DNA of 64,000 nt from Oopsacas minuta. Taxonomy: Eukaryota > Porifera > Hexactinellida > Lyssacinosida > Leucopsacidae. The DNA lies in assembly GCA_024704765.1 (NCBI GenBank), contig JAKMXF010000299.1:682001-746000 (forward strand). The letters are read 5' to 3'. The notes beneath the pieces were generated by a model. It was not told the DNA's origin and searched no databases. It saw nothing but the letters and a program-made list of their open reading frames with translations. Below, in pieces: positions 1-9,918 of the stretch. Within the stretch, counting starts at the first letter, position 1; every line of letters begins with the position of its first letter. A program made the translations under genes and the position numbers.

Positions 1-673
1 TAAAGTTGAAATGGCGATTCATCTGAAAATAGTATTCGTCTCCATTCTTCCACACTACAGTTCTTCCTCTCTTTGCAGAATTTTACACGGGCTTTTCTGA
101 GAATCGGTTAACTTTTGCTGTGTTTTGTGGTTTATAAGGAGTAGCATTCCAACTTTCAAATAATTCAATACTGTAACGCAAGAAACTGCTACTATGCCTC
201 TCCTTCTCAAATTCTTGGTCAATATCCTAGTTGATTTGTGAGGTTTGGATAGCGATTAATCAATTATGATATTCGCTGCTTTGGACAGGGATTTTTTTCG
301 ACCACGTCCATGCTTGTTTCTCAACGATTTACGACCTCAAGAAAGTACCCACCAATGCTGTATTGTTCGTAAATTAATCTTCAGAGCATGAAAAACCTTC
401 GTTTGAGACATGCCTGCTATAATCATACCGATAGCACGATTGCGGACATCAATAGTGTTTCCGAAACGATGGAATCACTAAATAATGTTAGGAATTTTTA
501 TTTTCCGGTAAAGAAGAATATCAGCTAATATCAACTAGAATACTAATTATGAATTCATGAAGCATATACAAAAGGAATATTAAGTCAGATTATCATGATT
601 AAATCGTCTAAATTGGGTACTTAATTGAAGATATAAAATATATAAATTACCTAATCAATTGTTTAACACCCTG
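1..673 (-). mobile_element. Tc1-like transposon, truncated by window edge
   Basis: Reading the minus strand, about 475 down to 185 gives a Tc1-type helix-turn-helix region (VRNRAIGMIIAGMSQTKV, then a KHGRGRKKSLSK basic patch). About 110 down to 1 gives the start of the catalytic domain (ARVKFCKERKNCSVEEWRR, then LFSDESPF, holding the first catalytic Asp). The frame is broken by stops and indels between these parts. The right terminal repeat ends at 661-673 (GTTTAACACCCTG) followed by TA, the expected Tc1 target. The left end and the rest of the DDE domain lie outside the window. A dead copy; the family assignment is secure, activity is not expected. Confidence 0.8.
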
Positions 674-758
674 TACAATATAATAATTAATACTATTACA
701 TAGTATAGTGGCTCAGTTCTAAAATGGTTGGCATAGTATATATGTATCTATCTATCTA

Positions 759-1314
759 CAGTGGAGTTCGCTTATTAGCAAGTCGGGTTTTGCATGAGAA
801 AAACTTGCTAATAGAGCAACTCAATCAATTTGATAAATACTATTGTTGTATGTAAACGTACATACGTGTACGCAGGGTTTCATCCAGGCGTGTACAACGC
901 GCCTACAGGCGCATGAATTTCAGCAAATATAGATCTAGGCGCGTCAAAATTCGAGTAAGACCCCCATACCGTAATAATATATGTATACTCTGGGCGCGCG
1001 GAAAACTGAGGGGGAATTTAACGCGTATGGTTCATAAATGCTGCATGAAACCCTGCGTGTATGTGATAATATAATACGTATAAGAATATTGTAGTGCACT
1101 TACGAGAGAGCTTTCTACTTAATTCAAAAGCAAGTTATTGCTAATAAACGAACTAAAGGTCCTCTTATTAAGTTATTAGCAAGTCGTGTTTTGATGAGAA
1201 AACTTGCTTATACGTGAACTTGCTAATACGGGAACATAATTAATGCAATTTGGGCCATTGTGATCCTAAAAATCTTGCCAATAAGGCAATTGCTAATTGA
1301 CGAACTCTACCTTG
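759..1314. mobile_element. pogo/Tigger-like MITE, copy 1
   Basis: It begins TA|CAGTGGAGTTCGCTTATTAG and ends GACGAACTCTACCTTG|TA, so ends are inverted and flanked by TA. Internal sequence is built from many TTATTAGCAAGTT-like subterminal repeats in both orientations. It matches the reverse complement of 62588-62888. A hAT-type MITE (873-1055) is nested inside. Non-coding; presumably moved by a pogo/Tigger-type transposase (inference from the TA site and CAGTGGA ends). Confidence 0.75.
873..1055 (+). mobile_element. hAT-type MITE, copy 1
   Basis: 183-bp element with inverted ends CAGGGTTTCAT...ATGAAACCCTG. It is flanked by CGTGTACG (865-872) and CGTGTATG (1056-1063), an 8-bp target duplication with one mismatch. 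The 8-bp size and CAGGG ends fit hAT. It matches the reverse complement of 26362-26523, which has a perfect 8-bp duplication. It contains GC-rich GGCGCG-like patches unlike its AT-rich surroundings. Confidence 0.85.
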
Positions 1315-1440
1315 TATGTTTTCGCTCTACTGTTCACAAGTTCTAGAGATTAAGACTCTAAATTTGGTATGTACACTCGTAGTGACATCTAGTTGTGTAC
1401 CTGACATTTGAAAAATTTGTATAATGTGTATATTTTCAAA

Positions 1441-1475
1441 CCTTTTGACACCTCTATATTTTAGGTGTCAAAAGG
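1441..1475. other. Perfect 13-bp hairpin
   Basis: CCTTTTGACACCT (1441-1453) is followed after nine bases by its exact reverse complement AGGTGTCAAAAGG (1463-1475). It lies at the end of repeat family C; function unknown. Confidence 0.7.
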
Positions 1476-1489
1476 TGTGTGAGATTGTT

Positions 1490-2136
1490 TGTTGATTTTT
1501 TACCAATCACTATCGATTATCTACTTACTGTCATGATATTGACAATGGTAATAGAATCCAATCAATTGCTCGTCCATGATCAAACTAAAAACGAAATATA
1601 CACTGAATATTCAGTGCTTGTTGTGGTTTAATGATCAATATATTTTGTAGATGTCAGATGATGATGTCATCCATTAATGACAATAACTTAATGTGATAAG
1701 GAGGTCAATATCTCACTGAGGTTAGAGTAGAATACATGACCCCTTGAGCATCCATGGTTCCTTTAATAGAGGGTCATTATTATAGGTGATCAATATCTCA
1801 TGCAACAGGCCCAGCATCAACCTCAAATTTTGGACTAGGGATAAAGTAGTGTACGGTATATAGTATAGGTTTCATGTCGCACAAAGTGCCCCCTTCCCCC
1901 CCTCCCCCTGTGGCTACGCCAATGCCTGGACTACTTCGATAAACTAGATATAAGACCTAAAGAAAATGATAAATTTATTATCAATAAGTATGAGGAAAAA
2001 TCGATAAAATTCTCGATTATCGATTGCTGATAATAATTGGATTACACGTTTATTTTATAAGAAACTTCGAGCTGAGATCAGATATTTGAAATTTATATGT
2101 ACGTACATTAATAACTTTGATTAATTCAATTATGTC
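1490..2136. other. Non-coding stretch with a C-rich transposon-like edge
   Basis: No supported gene. Around 1886-1925 a run of C-rich sequence is followed by TGTGGCTACGCCAATGCC, which resembles the ends of hAT-type elements (GGCGTAGCCACAGGGGG on the other strand). I could not find a matching opposite end. The rest is AT-rich and unremarkable. Confidence 0.35.
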
Positions 2137-2138
2137 TA

Positions 2139-2323
2139 CAGTGGAGTCTCCCAATTCCAGACACATTGGGGATTAGATTTTGTCGTTTGTAGGTGAGATG
2201 TCTGCTTCTCAGAGATTGATTAAGTATTGTTTACATGTATTACAACTTATTTCGTTCCACGGGCTTGTCTGTTGTAGAGGTGTTGTCCGCTTTACGGATT
2301 GTCCGTTTTGGGAGAGTCCACTG
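2139..2323. mobile_element. pogo/Tigger-like MITE, 185 bp
   Basis: Ends are TA|CAGTGGAGTCTCCCAA and TTGGGAGAGTCCACTG|TA, inverted with one mismatch and flanked by TA. Inner sequence holds repeated GTCTG/GTCCG words. It sits about 290 bp upstream of the SDA1 start codon, so it may lie in or near that gene's promoter. Confidence 0.8.
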
Positions 2324-2612
2324 TATTTCTTCCCGGTTATTATGGCATAAGGAACTTTGTGGCTGGAATTGGCAAAAAATAATAAGAAACATCAGGATGA
2401 ATTTTGAATTAGGGTTCCTTATGTAAAACAAAACGTGTAGATTGGCATCGCTGCTTTTCATGATAGGACGATGTAGCTCTGCTCAAATAACTGACATTTA
2501 AAATACTTTTCAGGGGTCTAAATATCAAGTCACTTATTTTGATTTGGCTAGGGTGATCGGTACAGGATTTTATTTTGGATTTTTTTATCAATAAATTTAG
2601 ATTTAACAATTG

Positions 2613-4508
2613 ATGGATGTAACCATGAAGATTCCGATTGATTTAGATCGGTTACAGGTCTTAATTAAACAGGATAGTTACGCATATAGAGAAGAATTCT
2701 ATCAACAATTCGATTACTTCAAGGCTCTTTATCAAGTCTTGCTTCAACATCCCAGTAACGACTATGCATTCTTATCAAAACTTATTCTATTTCTTAGTAA
2801 TGTTGTCTATCTCTACATCGATGTATCAGAGGAATTTTCTAATAGTATTTTACATTTACTGAGAGAATTTGAAACCACATTGAAATCTACTTTTATTTTC
2901 TCTCTCTGTAAATCTGTGGTTATTCTGAGGAAGCATAAAGTAATAAATATTGATGTTATGGTTGAACTGTTTGTTCACTTGTTTACTATTCAAAATAAAT
3001 CTTTGCGAAAGTTTATTTTTACACAATTAACTGTGCTAATTCGCAAAGTTTCTATCCAGTCTTCTATTAAATCGAATATTCAGAATATATTATATTCCCA
3101 ATTCTCTAAGGAAAACGATTTGAAACAATTTTTAGCCTCAGAATTAACTATTGAATTATTCAATAGAAATATATTGAAGAACGAAAAGAGTGTGTTTTTA
3201 TTACAGATTGCAGCATTATCTAAAGTTAAGAAGATCTCAGTCAATGCTGTCAAATTTTTTGTTCACCCTGTTTATGCTGATGCCTCAGAAACATCATCAT
3301 CAGCATCATCATCATCATCAGAAGATGATTTTCCCAATATTTCTATACTGAGAAATAGGAAAAGAAGAAAATTACATAAATATGGAAGTAAGATAAAATC
3401 TAGAAATTCTGGCCATTCATTTTACGCAATTGATTTAGTCCGCGATCCCATCGACTTTACAACAAATCTAATGAAACGCGTAGAATCTAAGTATGATAAT
3501 TATGATAATATGTTAGAAAAAATTTCTCTTTTGAGTCTGCTAATATGGACCCATAAACTTGTTGTTCCTCAATTCTACACATATATACAGCGGTACTTGA
3601 AACCTTATCAGCAACAGATTACGCGTATTCTTACATATTTATCACAGGCAGTCCATGAATCGATTGATGTAAATATATTAGACCCACTTGTTCAAGCTAT
3701 AATTTCCAACTTCATTACTGATCGAAACACTCCTGAAGCTATCACTGTTGGTCTCAATACAATCCGTGAGATTGCATTGAAATGTCCTGGAATTCTCACA
3801 CAAGATTTACTCACCGATTTAATCCAGTATCGCAAATATAAGAATAAAAATGTGGTAATGGCTTCGCGATCTCTACTACAACTATACAGACAAATAGATC
3901 GCGATCTATTACCAAAGAGAGACAGAGGTAAGCCAGAAGAGTATGGCAATATTCTGCTCCAATTGAATGATATTGCGTGTCAAACTAAGGATTATATTCC
4001 TGGAGTCATTTTATTGGAGTCAGGCGATAGAGATCTGCAAGATAACGAAAATCTATTTCCTGAGAAGATAGTAGAAAACGCAAGGGTAGCTTCTCAATCA
4101 CGAATCCTTTCACAGAGCGAACATGCAGCCATAAAGCGTAAGAAAACAGAACAATTATTGAACCCTAAACTATCTAATCAACAGCTCCAATTGAACTATA
4201 GACTCATGAAAGAAAGGAATGGTATAATATCCGTTTCTGATGTTGAATTTCTTTCAAAGAAATCTAAAGGTTTGAGTCCGGAAGTTAAAGTCAAGAAAGG
4301 GAGACCACAGAAAGTCAAATTATCTCAAAATTCTAGTTTAAGTAAGAATAAAAAGCGTAAAGGAAAAAATTTTATGATGGTAAGTCATGGCAGGAATGTT
4401 TCATCGAAAAGATTCAAAATAAAGAAGAAAACTTATCAAGCAAAGAACTACAAAATAAAACGCCTTCTAACAAAGGAATACAAGAGAATGCGTTCATCTA
4501 AAAGTTAA
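2613..4508 (+). CDS. SDAD1: SDA1 homologue (60S ribosome biogenesis)
   Basis: SDA1 is a nucleolar/nuclear protein needed for pre-60S maturation and export. The single uninterrupted frame encodes 631 residues from the ATG at 2613. The first ~140 residues are helical-repeat-like and match the N-terminal domain (AYREEFYQQFDYFKALYQ). A Ser/Asp/Glu tract lies near residues 222-236. The SDA1 core follows at ~268-430, including DPIDFTTNLMKRVE, the block around residues 369-395 with TVGLNTIREIALKCPG, and YKNKNVVMASRSLLQLYR. The last ~90 residues are very Lys/Arg-rich, as usual for this family. Somewhat shorter than the yeast and human proteins and intronless. No frameshifts, unlike most frames in this window, so it is probably under selection. 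The 5' flank contains MITE 2139-2323. Confidence 0.95.
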   Translation: MDVTMKIPIDLDRLQVLIKQDSYAYREEFYQQFDYFKALYQVLLQHPSNDYAFLSKLILFLSNVVYLYIDVSEEFSNSILHLLREFETTLKSTFIFSLCKSVVILRKHKVINIDVMVELFVHLFTIQNKSLRKFIFTQLTVLIRKVSIQSSIKSNIQNILYSQFSKENDLKQFLASELTIELFNRNILKNEKSVFLLQIAALSKVKKISVNAVKFFVHPVYADASETSSSASSSSSEDDFPNISILRNRKRRKLHKYGSKIKSRNSGHSFYAIDLVRDPIDFTTNLMKRVESKYDNYDNMLEKISLLSLLIWTHKLVVPQFYTYIQRYLKPYQQQITRILTYLSQAVHESIDVNILDPLVQAIISNFITDRNTPEAITVGLNTIREIALKCPGILTQDLLTDLIQYRKYKNKNVVMASRSLLQLYRQIDRDLLPKRDRGKPEEYGNILLQLNDIACQTKDYIPGVILLESGDRDLQDNENLFPEKIVENARVASQSRILSQSEHAAIKRKKTEQLLNPKLSNQQLQLNYRLMKERNGIISVSDVEFLSKKSKGLSPEVKVKKGRPQKVKLSQNSSLSKNKKRKGKNFMMVSHGRNVSSKRFKIKKKTYQAKNYKIKRLLTKEYKRMRSSKS

Positions 4509-4627
4509 AGATTTAATTTTAGGACTCTTTAAATAATATAGGCTAGAGATATGTTGTTATGCTTCGTTATTCTGATTACAGCAATAGCCAAATTTCTACG
4601 ATATTACACTATGAGAATAGACTTCAT

Positions 4628-5007
4628 ATAGTGCAACATCTATAAGTGGAATCTCTATAAATGAGGAACAATATAAGGCAATTTTATTTAACTTTCTTTC
4701 TTTTCAGTAGATACGAGCCTATTAAGCGGGGAATGAGGGATACTTTAAGGTTAATAATGCGGTTAATACCTCAATTGAAACCTTTGGACTTCTCAGAAAT
4801 ATTTCCTACAAATTTTTTATTCAACTGATAACTTTAGGAAATTCTATAAAATCAATTATCATTGTATATACCCTCGTGAGAAGTGGTTATGCAAATTGAC
4901 TCGAAAATCTGGTTTAAGGACATTTGCAGTTGAATTACAAGTCGAGAATGAGGGTCCTCAGAAGATTCAGTGTCCTGACCGCCCCTACTTATAGAGGTTC
5001 TACTGTA
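4628..5007. mobile_element. pogo/Tigger-like MITE, type CTCTATAAGTGG, copy 1
   Basis: Left end TAGTGCAACATCTATAAGTG and right end ATAGAGGTTCTACTG|TA are degenerate inverted repeats. Inner sequence (for example GACTCGAAAATCT, TTAAGGACAT) is shared with 5992-6409, so the two are copies of one family. Lies ~120 bp after the SDA1 stop. Non-coding. Confidence 0.7.
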
Positions 5008-5043
5008 TTAGATGTCCTCATATTTGTATCGATTCATAGCCTA

Positions 5044-5794
5044 CTATATACACGGCTAGCTAAGCAAAGAATTGCCCAATAATATCCAGGCCATTGATTA
5101 TATTCTCTTTGATCATGAAGATTTACAGTTATCATTACAAATTCAACTGTATATAGGTTTCCACATACGGTGGAGACATCTAGAATACTTTTAAACCTGC
5201 TTTCTTAGTTATTTTAACCACAATGACGCAATCAAAGTTCATGCCCATATATGGTAATTTTTTTCATTTTTAAAGACTTAAACTAATCCTTTTTATCAAA
5301 ATACCTTCTGCTTGTTAAATGTTAGTTAAAGTAACCAAAAAATGATCTTCATTTTCATATACACTTGTTAAATAATCATTTTAGTGATATTCGCAGTAAA
5401 AAGTCAATCCTAGAAAAATCGAAGAAATTCCATCAAAAAATGTATGCGAACACAAAATAAGTCATTATTGTTAAGCATATTTATAAGTGTATTTAATACA
5501 GCCTTTCTATTGTGTTTTGTGATAAGTTAATACGAATCATGATTCATTTCATGGGATTTGTGGGTTTTTCGATAATATTGGTATTTATTAGTAAAATAAT
5601 TACCATTATTGAAGGTGAACTTTGATTGCGTCATTGTAGGTAAAATAATTTATTCTGGATGTCTCCACCGTATGTGGAAACCTATATACAGTTGAATTTG
5701 TAATGATAACTGCAATCTTCATGATCAAAGAGAATCTAATCAATCACCTGGATATTATTTTGGCAATTCTTTACTTAGCTAGCCGTGTATATGG
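5044..5794. mobile_element. Foldback element with ~190-bp inverted arms
   Basis: Arm 5044-5240 is the reverse complement of 5617-5794 with few mismatches. Shared landmarks are CACGGCTAGCTAAG, CATACGGTGGAGACATC and AATGACGCAATCAAAGTTC. The outer bases are flanked by TA on both sides (5042-5043 and 5795-5796). The ~375-bp centre is AT-rich and non-coding. Probably a non-autonomous Tc1/mariner-superfamily element; architecture resembles 33761-35908. Confidence 0.8.
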
Positions 5795-5991
5795 TAGACC
5801 ATGATAGATCCCCTTTCGAGTTAGGTAACCTATACTCCAAAGATGGAAAACTGGGATATAACCGTTAAATTTTTGAATTTCATATTCAGAGTTTGGATAT
5901 TCTAACGTGCCTGCACGCTATGGTTATATTATAGCCTCTTTCACGGCTTTGTGACAGTTGAAACTGGACTGGACTCTACTGCAGTGCAGCC

Positions 5992-6409
5992 TCTATAGGT
6001 GGAGTCTATAAGTGGGGTCTCTATAAATGGAGAAGCTCTATTAGCTGGGAGTGGGGCATACTTTAGAGAAAATTATGCCTCACAGCATTTAAATTTACGT
6101 CTATAGGTGGGGAATTCAACGAAAAATTTCTTGAATAATCAATTTTTTTGCTAAATTAGGAAAAATACACGTATTTATAGCTATGATGAATTGAAATTTT
6201 TGGGTTTCTCAGAAGAAAATTTGTATATTCAACCAAAAATCTTAGTACATATTGTTACAATCAAATATCATTGATAAACAGTCGTTGGAGGAAGTGGCTA
6301 TACATATTCACTCGAAAATCTCTAGTTAAAGGACATATCCATTTGAAATTATAAATGGGTTATCAGGAGATTCGCCGGCCCGACCTCCCCACTTTTAGAG
6401 GTTCTACTG
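5992..6409. mobile_element. pogo/Tigger-like MITE, type CTCTATAAGTGG, copy 2
   Basis: Left end CAGTGCAGCCTCTATAGGTG and right end CCACTTTTAGAGGTTCTACTG|TA are inverted. The left end repeats TCTATAAGTGG and TCTATAAATGG internally. Same family as 4628-5007. Non-coding. Confidence 0.7.
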
Positions 6410-7065
6410 TACCTCAAATATTAGAAATTTAAATAACGTTCGAATTTGTAAAATATCAATTTTTTGTACTATATAGTGATGACCTAATAATTACTATAAT
6501 TTAAGATCATTACATAATGATTTACACTTGTGGTTGAAATTTCACCTGTATGTAACCAATATTTTGATGAGCAGTAGTGAAATACGTCAGTAGGAGTTGG
6601 CTGAATTGGTCCGATTGGCATAAGTCAGTCCGACCAAATCCCTTAGTTGGATTAAGTCCGAACGGAATAGTCATACTTCTTAATAGTACATGTATGACTT
6701 CCCTACGGTTGTACAGTCGAAATCGGGTTATTTTTTCTACTGGTCTATTGGTGTATCAGGTATTTTGCTACAATGATCATGTAAAAAAGTGTTGTTTTAA
6801 TGAATTTTCTTTCAGGTTATTTTGCATCTCTAATGTATCAACAAAATTCCCTGTTTCGAGTTCTATTTTAATTGGTGAAAATATTATTAATTGTTTAGAT
6901 ATTATACTTACCTCATTTTGTTGTCTCTGTATTACATAGACTTATTCGATGAGCGTAAAGGCTAATATTTTACTTCTAAGCATATAATGGTTTAGTAGTT
7001 GAAACGGGTTATTTTTCCAACTTTTCATTCTATTTTGTGGGGCAAAAACCCCGATTATGACTGTA
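6410..7065. other. Non-coding AT-rich stretch
   Basis: Contains an open frame of 120 codons (6577-6939), but it lacks recognisable domains, has biased hydrophobic AT-driven composition and no splice or neighbour support. I do not call a gene here. Confidence 0.4.
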
Positions 7066-7290
7066 TTACACTTTCATACGATATCTCTTACCTGTGACGC
7101 AATCCTGAATATGCCCATATATTGTCATTTTCCAGATTGCACATTGATCTTCAGAGATATCATATTTAACTGTATTATATGAGTATAGGAATTCGGGTAT
7201 GTAATATATATTGGATATCCTAATTGACCATAATTTCAAGATTATCGAGTTGTAAGGGGATATTGACAAATATGTGTCACATCCATGACC
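7066..7290 (+). repeat. Dispersed repeat family B, copy 1
   Basis: Resembles 59521-59790 and 60595-60795. Shared order: a CATATATGGNCATTNT-like block, a GAGATAT block, GGGTATGTA, TATCCTNATTGACCATAAT, CGAGTTGTAAGGGGATATTGACAAA, then CATCCATGACCTC. Non-coding, old and diverged. Confidence 0.6.
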
Positions 7291-7449
7291 TCAACAAGTG
7301 GTGGATTAATGCACTTGGGGTTGTGGCTAACTGTATTTGGGGCCCTCCTATATATTTACACATTTCTAGCTAAACCAAGGACTGTAGAACAATCCCTACC
7401 TTCTAAAAGTTAGAAATATCTATATTATTATCAGGGTTGAAACCGAATA

Positions 7450-8128
7450 TAGTGGAACCCCGGAAATACGGTCACCCTTGGGACCGAGAAAAATGGCCAT
7501 AATTGTGAAACTTTTTGAAAGAAATCATATTCTATTAAGGGCCTGAAGAGGGTTATGTTGTTTTGAACGAGCAGATTGAAACCAATCCCACATAGCAGTG
7601 TCAAGTACATTAAATTCGTTGGAATAGCAATGGCGCTTTCTGTCTCATAATCAGCCAAATACTCTGTTTTCGTTTTAGCATGGAAGATACTTGGGTTTTT
7701 CCTATATTGAATCTTACTGCCAATTGCCGATGCGATTGTCCAGAAGAATTATGAATTAACTCCACTTTTCGTTTGAGATCCAGCTCATTGCGATTGCTCG
7801 ATGCCATTAATAAAGTATGAATTACTGTCTCATTAATCTGCTTTACATTTATATGTATACAATCCAATGTATTGTTATTGAATTGTCAAGAAATTGTTTT
7901 CGTTTTCAAACATCCAATAGTGATTCCTATTGTTAAGATTAGCCGTAATTCTGAGGTTAAAATAGGGTTTCGTTCTAAAAATATGGCCGTAATTCGGAAT
8001 AGCGGAGTGGCCAGAATTCTGAAATACATTAATGCTAATGTCCATAGTATATTAAACGGGACTTTAAAAGTGGCTGGTATATCGAGATGGCCGCTATTCT
8101 CGGGTGGCCGTTAAGCGAGGTTCCACTG
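7450..8128 (-). mobile_element. Tigger/pogo element, internally deleted
   Basis: Ends AGTGGAACCCCGGAAATACG and TTAAGCGAGGTTCCACTG|TA are inverted and TA-flanked. The 679-bp body retains only the DNA-binding start of a pogo-type transposase (7610-7807, minus strand). The DDE domain is missing, so the copy is a deletion derivative and cannot move itself. Confidence 0.8.
7610..7807 (-). pseudogene. CENP-B/pogo N-terminal HTH fragment
   Basis: From the ATG at 7807 the minus strand reads MASSNRNELDLKRKVELI, then GQSHRQLAVRFNIGKTQVS and MLKRKQSI. This is the first helix-turn-helix (psq-like, CENP-B_N) of Tigger/pogo transposases: a basic start, 'K.ELI', 'R.LA..F.IGKTQVS.ML'. The frame then ends after ~18 unrelated residues at a deletion junction. 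It lies inside a TIR-bounded element, so it is a transposase remnant rather than a host CENP-B gene. Confidence 0.8.
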
Positions 8129-8149
8129 TAATTTGATTTAATTAACGGG

Positions 8150-8424
8150 ATAATTTAGCTTCCTTTATGATAGCAGGGTTGGGTTGGTTAACCGAATTTA
8201 GGGCGCGGTTAAAACCTTTTCGATAATAGCGGTTAACCGAATTCAGCCTTGATGATAGAAATAAATCTGCTATCACAACTTCTCATGTGAGGTGATCTGA
8301 ACTCTAACAAATGTATTATGTCTATATCTATTTATATTTGATTATATTTTCTATAAATGTGATTATTTGGTTGACCAAATTATCCAGTTTGACCATACTG
8401 CCAATTGATGAAGTGTAGCAGATA
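8150..8424. other. Short repeat-rich non-coding stretch
   Basis: Contains CAGGGTTGGGTTGGTTAACC and a second GGTTAACCGAATTCAG a little downstream. GGTTAACCGAATT occurs twice within ~70 bp as a direct repeat. It looks like the edge of an unidentified transposon; no gene. Confidence 0.3.
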
Positions 8425-8570
8425 TCAGGACAGGCCCAATCAGATTGTAGGGTTTTCTAATAAGGCATAAATGCATAAAATTAGTTCTGGTGGAGTGTTT
8501 GTAATTAAATTAGCACTGTAATGTATTTGTGTTGATTGTAGACTGCAATTCGATTGGTCAATACATTCTA

Positions 8571-9918
8571 CAGGGTGTAACAAAAGTCTTGGCCGGTTGC
8601 ATTATGGTGGCTCACATAAAATGTTTCAAGGTCACAATATCTAATTATTTACCAATATAATCACCACCTCTTTCTAAAACTAATTTCATTCGATTAGGCA
8701 TCCCATTCACCAGGTTTCGAAGTAAGTTCGGTGAAATCGTCTTCCATGCCGTTTTTAGGTTTGCAATTAGGGCCTGAATCGTGGTGACCTGGCCCATTTC
8801 ATCCAACCGCTCATATAAAATACCCCAAAGATTTTCAATCGGATTCAAGTCGGGGGAGTTAGCTGGCCACTCCCCTTTCTTCCAAAACCGAGGGAACTTC
8901 TCTGAACACCACTGCTGCGTGACATTGGCCGTGTGTGTGGGGGCACCATCCTGCATGAACAGAAATTCTGACATGTTTTCCAACATGGACCTCTCAATAA
9001 CGGACCCCTTTTTAGCTTTACGAGCGATCGCATCCAGACAGGTTTTCTTCAATATTTCGTTCCTATAGTAGGCTCCATTGACGGTCTGTTTTTGGGGGTA
9101 CAATGTGCAGTTTTGACAGCGCTCTGTGTGACATCATTCCCTAGACCATAATTTTCACTGGGAATTTGACCTGAAAAATAGGCTCAATATTTTGTGAACC
9201 AATTGCCCATACTCGATCATTCTGTCTGTTTGGCGAATGAAATAACTCAAAGGGTGATTCATCAGACCAGAACACCTTATTCCAATCTTCGAAAGACCAA
9301 TTCTCATGATCCCGAGCGAATTTCAATCGATTTTCCTTGATTTTTTGTGTAATTTTTGGCCATTTGGGACGTTTATAGGGTCTGCCATCAAGTCTTTGTG
9401 CTAAGTGCCGCTGAATTGTCATGTGAGATATGGGGTTTCCTCTGATAGTTAGTCTCCTCGACAATTTTCGGGTTGATTGCCTCCTTTTCCCCAAGGATTT
9501 CTTAATCACAATTCGTGATACCCGTTTCAAAATTTGAGGCCGTCCAGATCGAGGCTTAGTCTCCATAGTCTCACCGCATTTGTGTTGACTCCACCATCTC
9601 CGTACTGATCTTACTCCAACACTTAGACGTGTAGCTACCTCTTTTTGAGTAATGCTTCCTTCAAGCATCCCAATTGCTTTAGAACGGAGCTCGACTCCGT
9701 GATCACCGACATTCATTTTCCCGAAAAAAACTGGTAAGGTAAATATGCTAAAAAAAATTCGAGAGCAGTGTTGAAGATACTCAATATGCATATAGTATAA
9801 ATGTAGTTACTATATAGTAACTATCAGTCAACTAGCATTTCCGTTGTATGCTATAATTACTAGTATATATTAAATCCATCTACGATTGAGAACCGGCCAA
9901 GACTTTTGTTACACCCTG
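8571..9918 (-). mobile_element. Tc1-superfamily (DD37E) transposon, full length
   Basis: 1348 bp with terminal inverted repeats CAGGGTGTAACAAAAGTCTT... at the left and ...AGACTTTTGTTACACCCTG at the right, flanked by TA. It contains one transposase gene on the minus strand with a stop and a frameshift. Same length and similar ends as 14888-16235, but a clearly different sequence, so a sister subfamily. Confidence 0.95.
8645..9716 (-). pseudogene. Tc1-like DD37E transposase, one stop and one frameshift
   Basis: Best start is the ATG at 9716 (MNVGDHGVELRSKAIGML); the frame runs upstream but without homology. Order on the minus strand: homeodomain-like HTH (SITQKEVATRLSVGVRSV, RRWWSQH), basic linker (KPRSGRPQ), second HTH (SHMTIQRHL), then DDE: first Asp in FWSDESPF, second in MQDGAPTHT, Glu in SPDLNPIENLW. 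I count 37 residues between the second Asp and the Glu, hence DD37E rather than the common DD34E. Near 9134-9139 a Trp codon has become TAG, and around 9098 a C5A5 run is out of frame. The protein would cut and paste the element in the nucleus; as it stands it is inactive. Confidence 0.92.

Larger units (their letters stand above)
688..1480 (+). repeat. Dispersed repeat family C, copy 1 (interrupted by MITE)
   Basis: The stretches 688-758 and 1317-1480 match 30901-31130 in order (shared blocks such as AATACTATTACATAGTATAG and AGTGACATCTAGTTGTG/AGTGATATCTAGTTGTG). The 759-1314 MITE lies between them and is absent from the copy at 30.9 kb, so the repeat is older than the MITE. No coding potential seen. 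Further parts of the same repeat are at 8425-10190 and 30901-36190. Confidence 0.7.

Noticed and set aside
6577-6939. 120-codon plus-strand open frame
   Set aside because: No domain or motif, AT-driven hydrophobic composition, no splice context, lies among MITEs.
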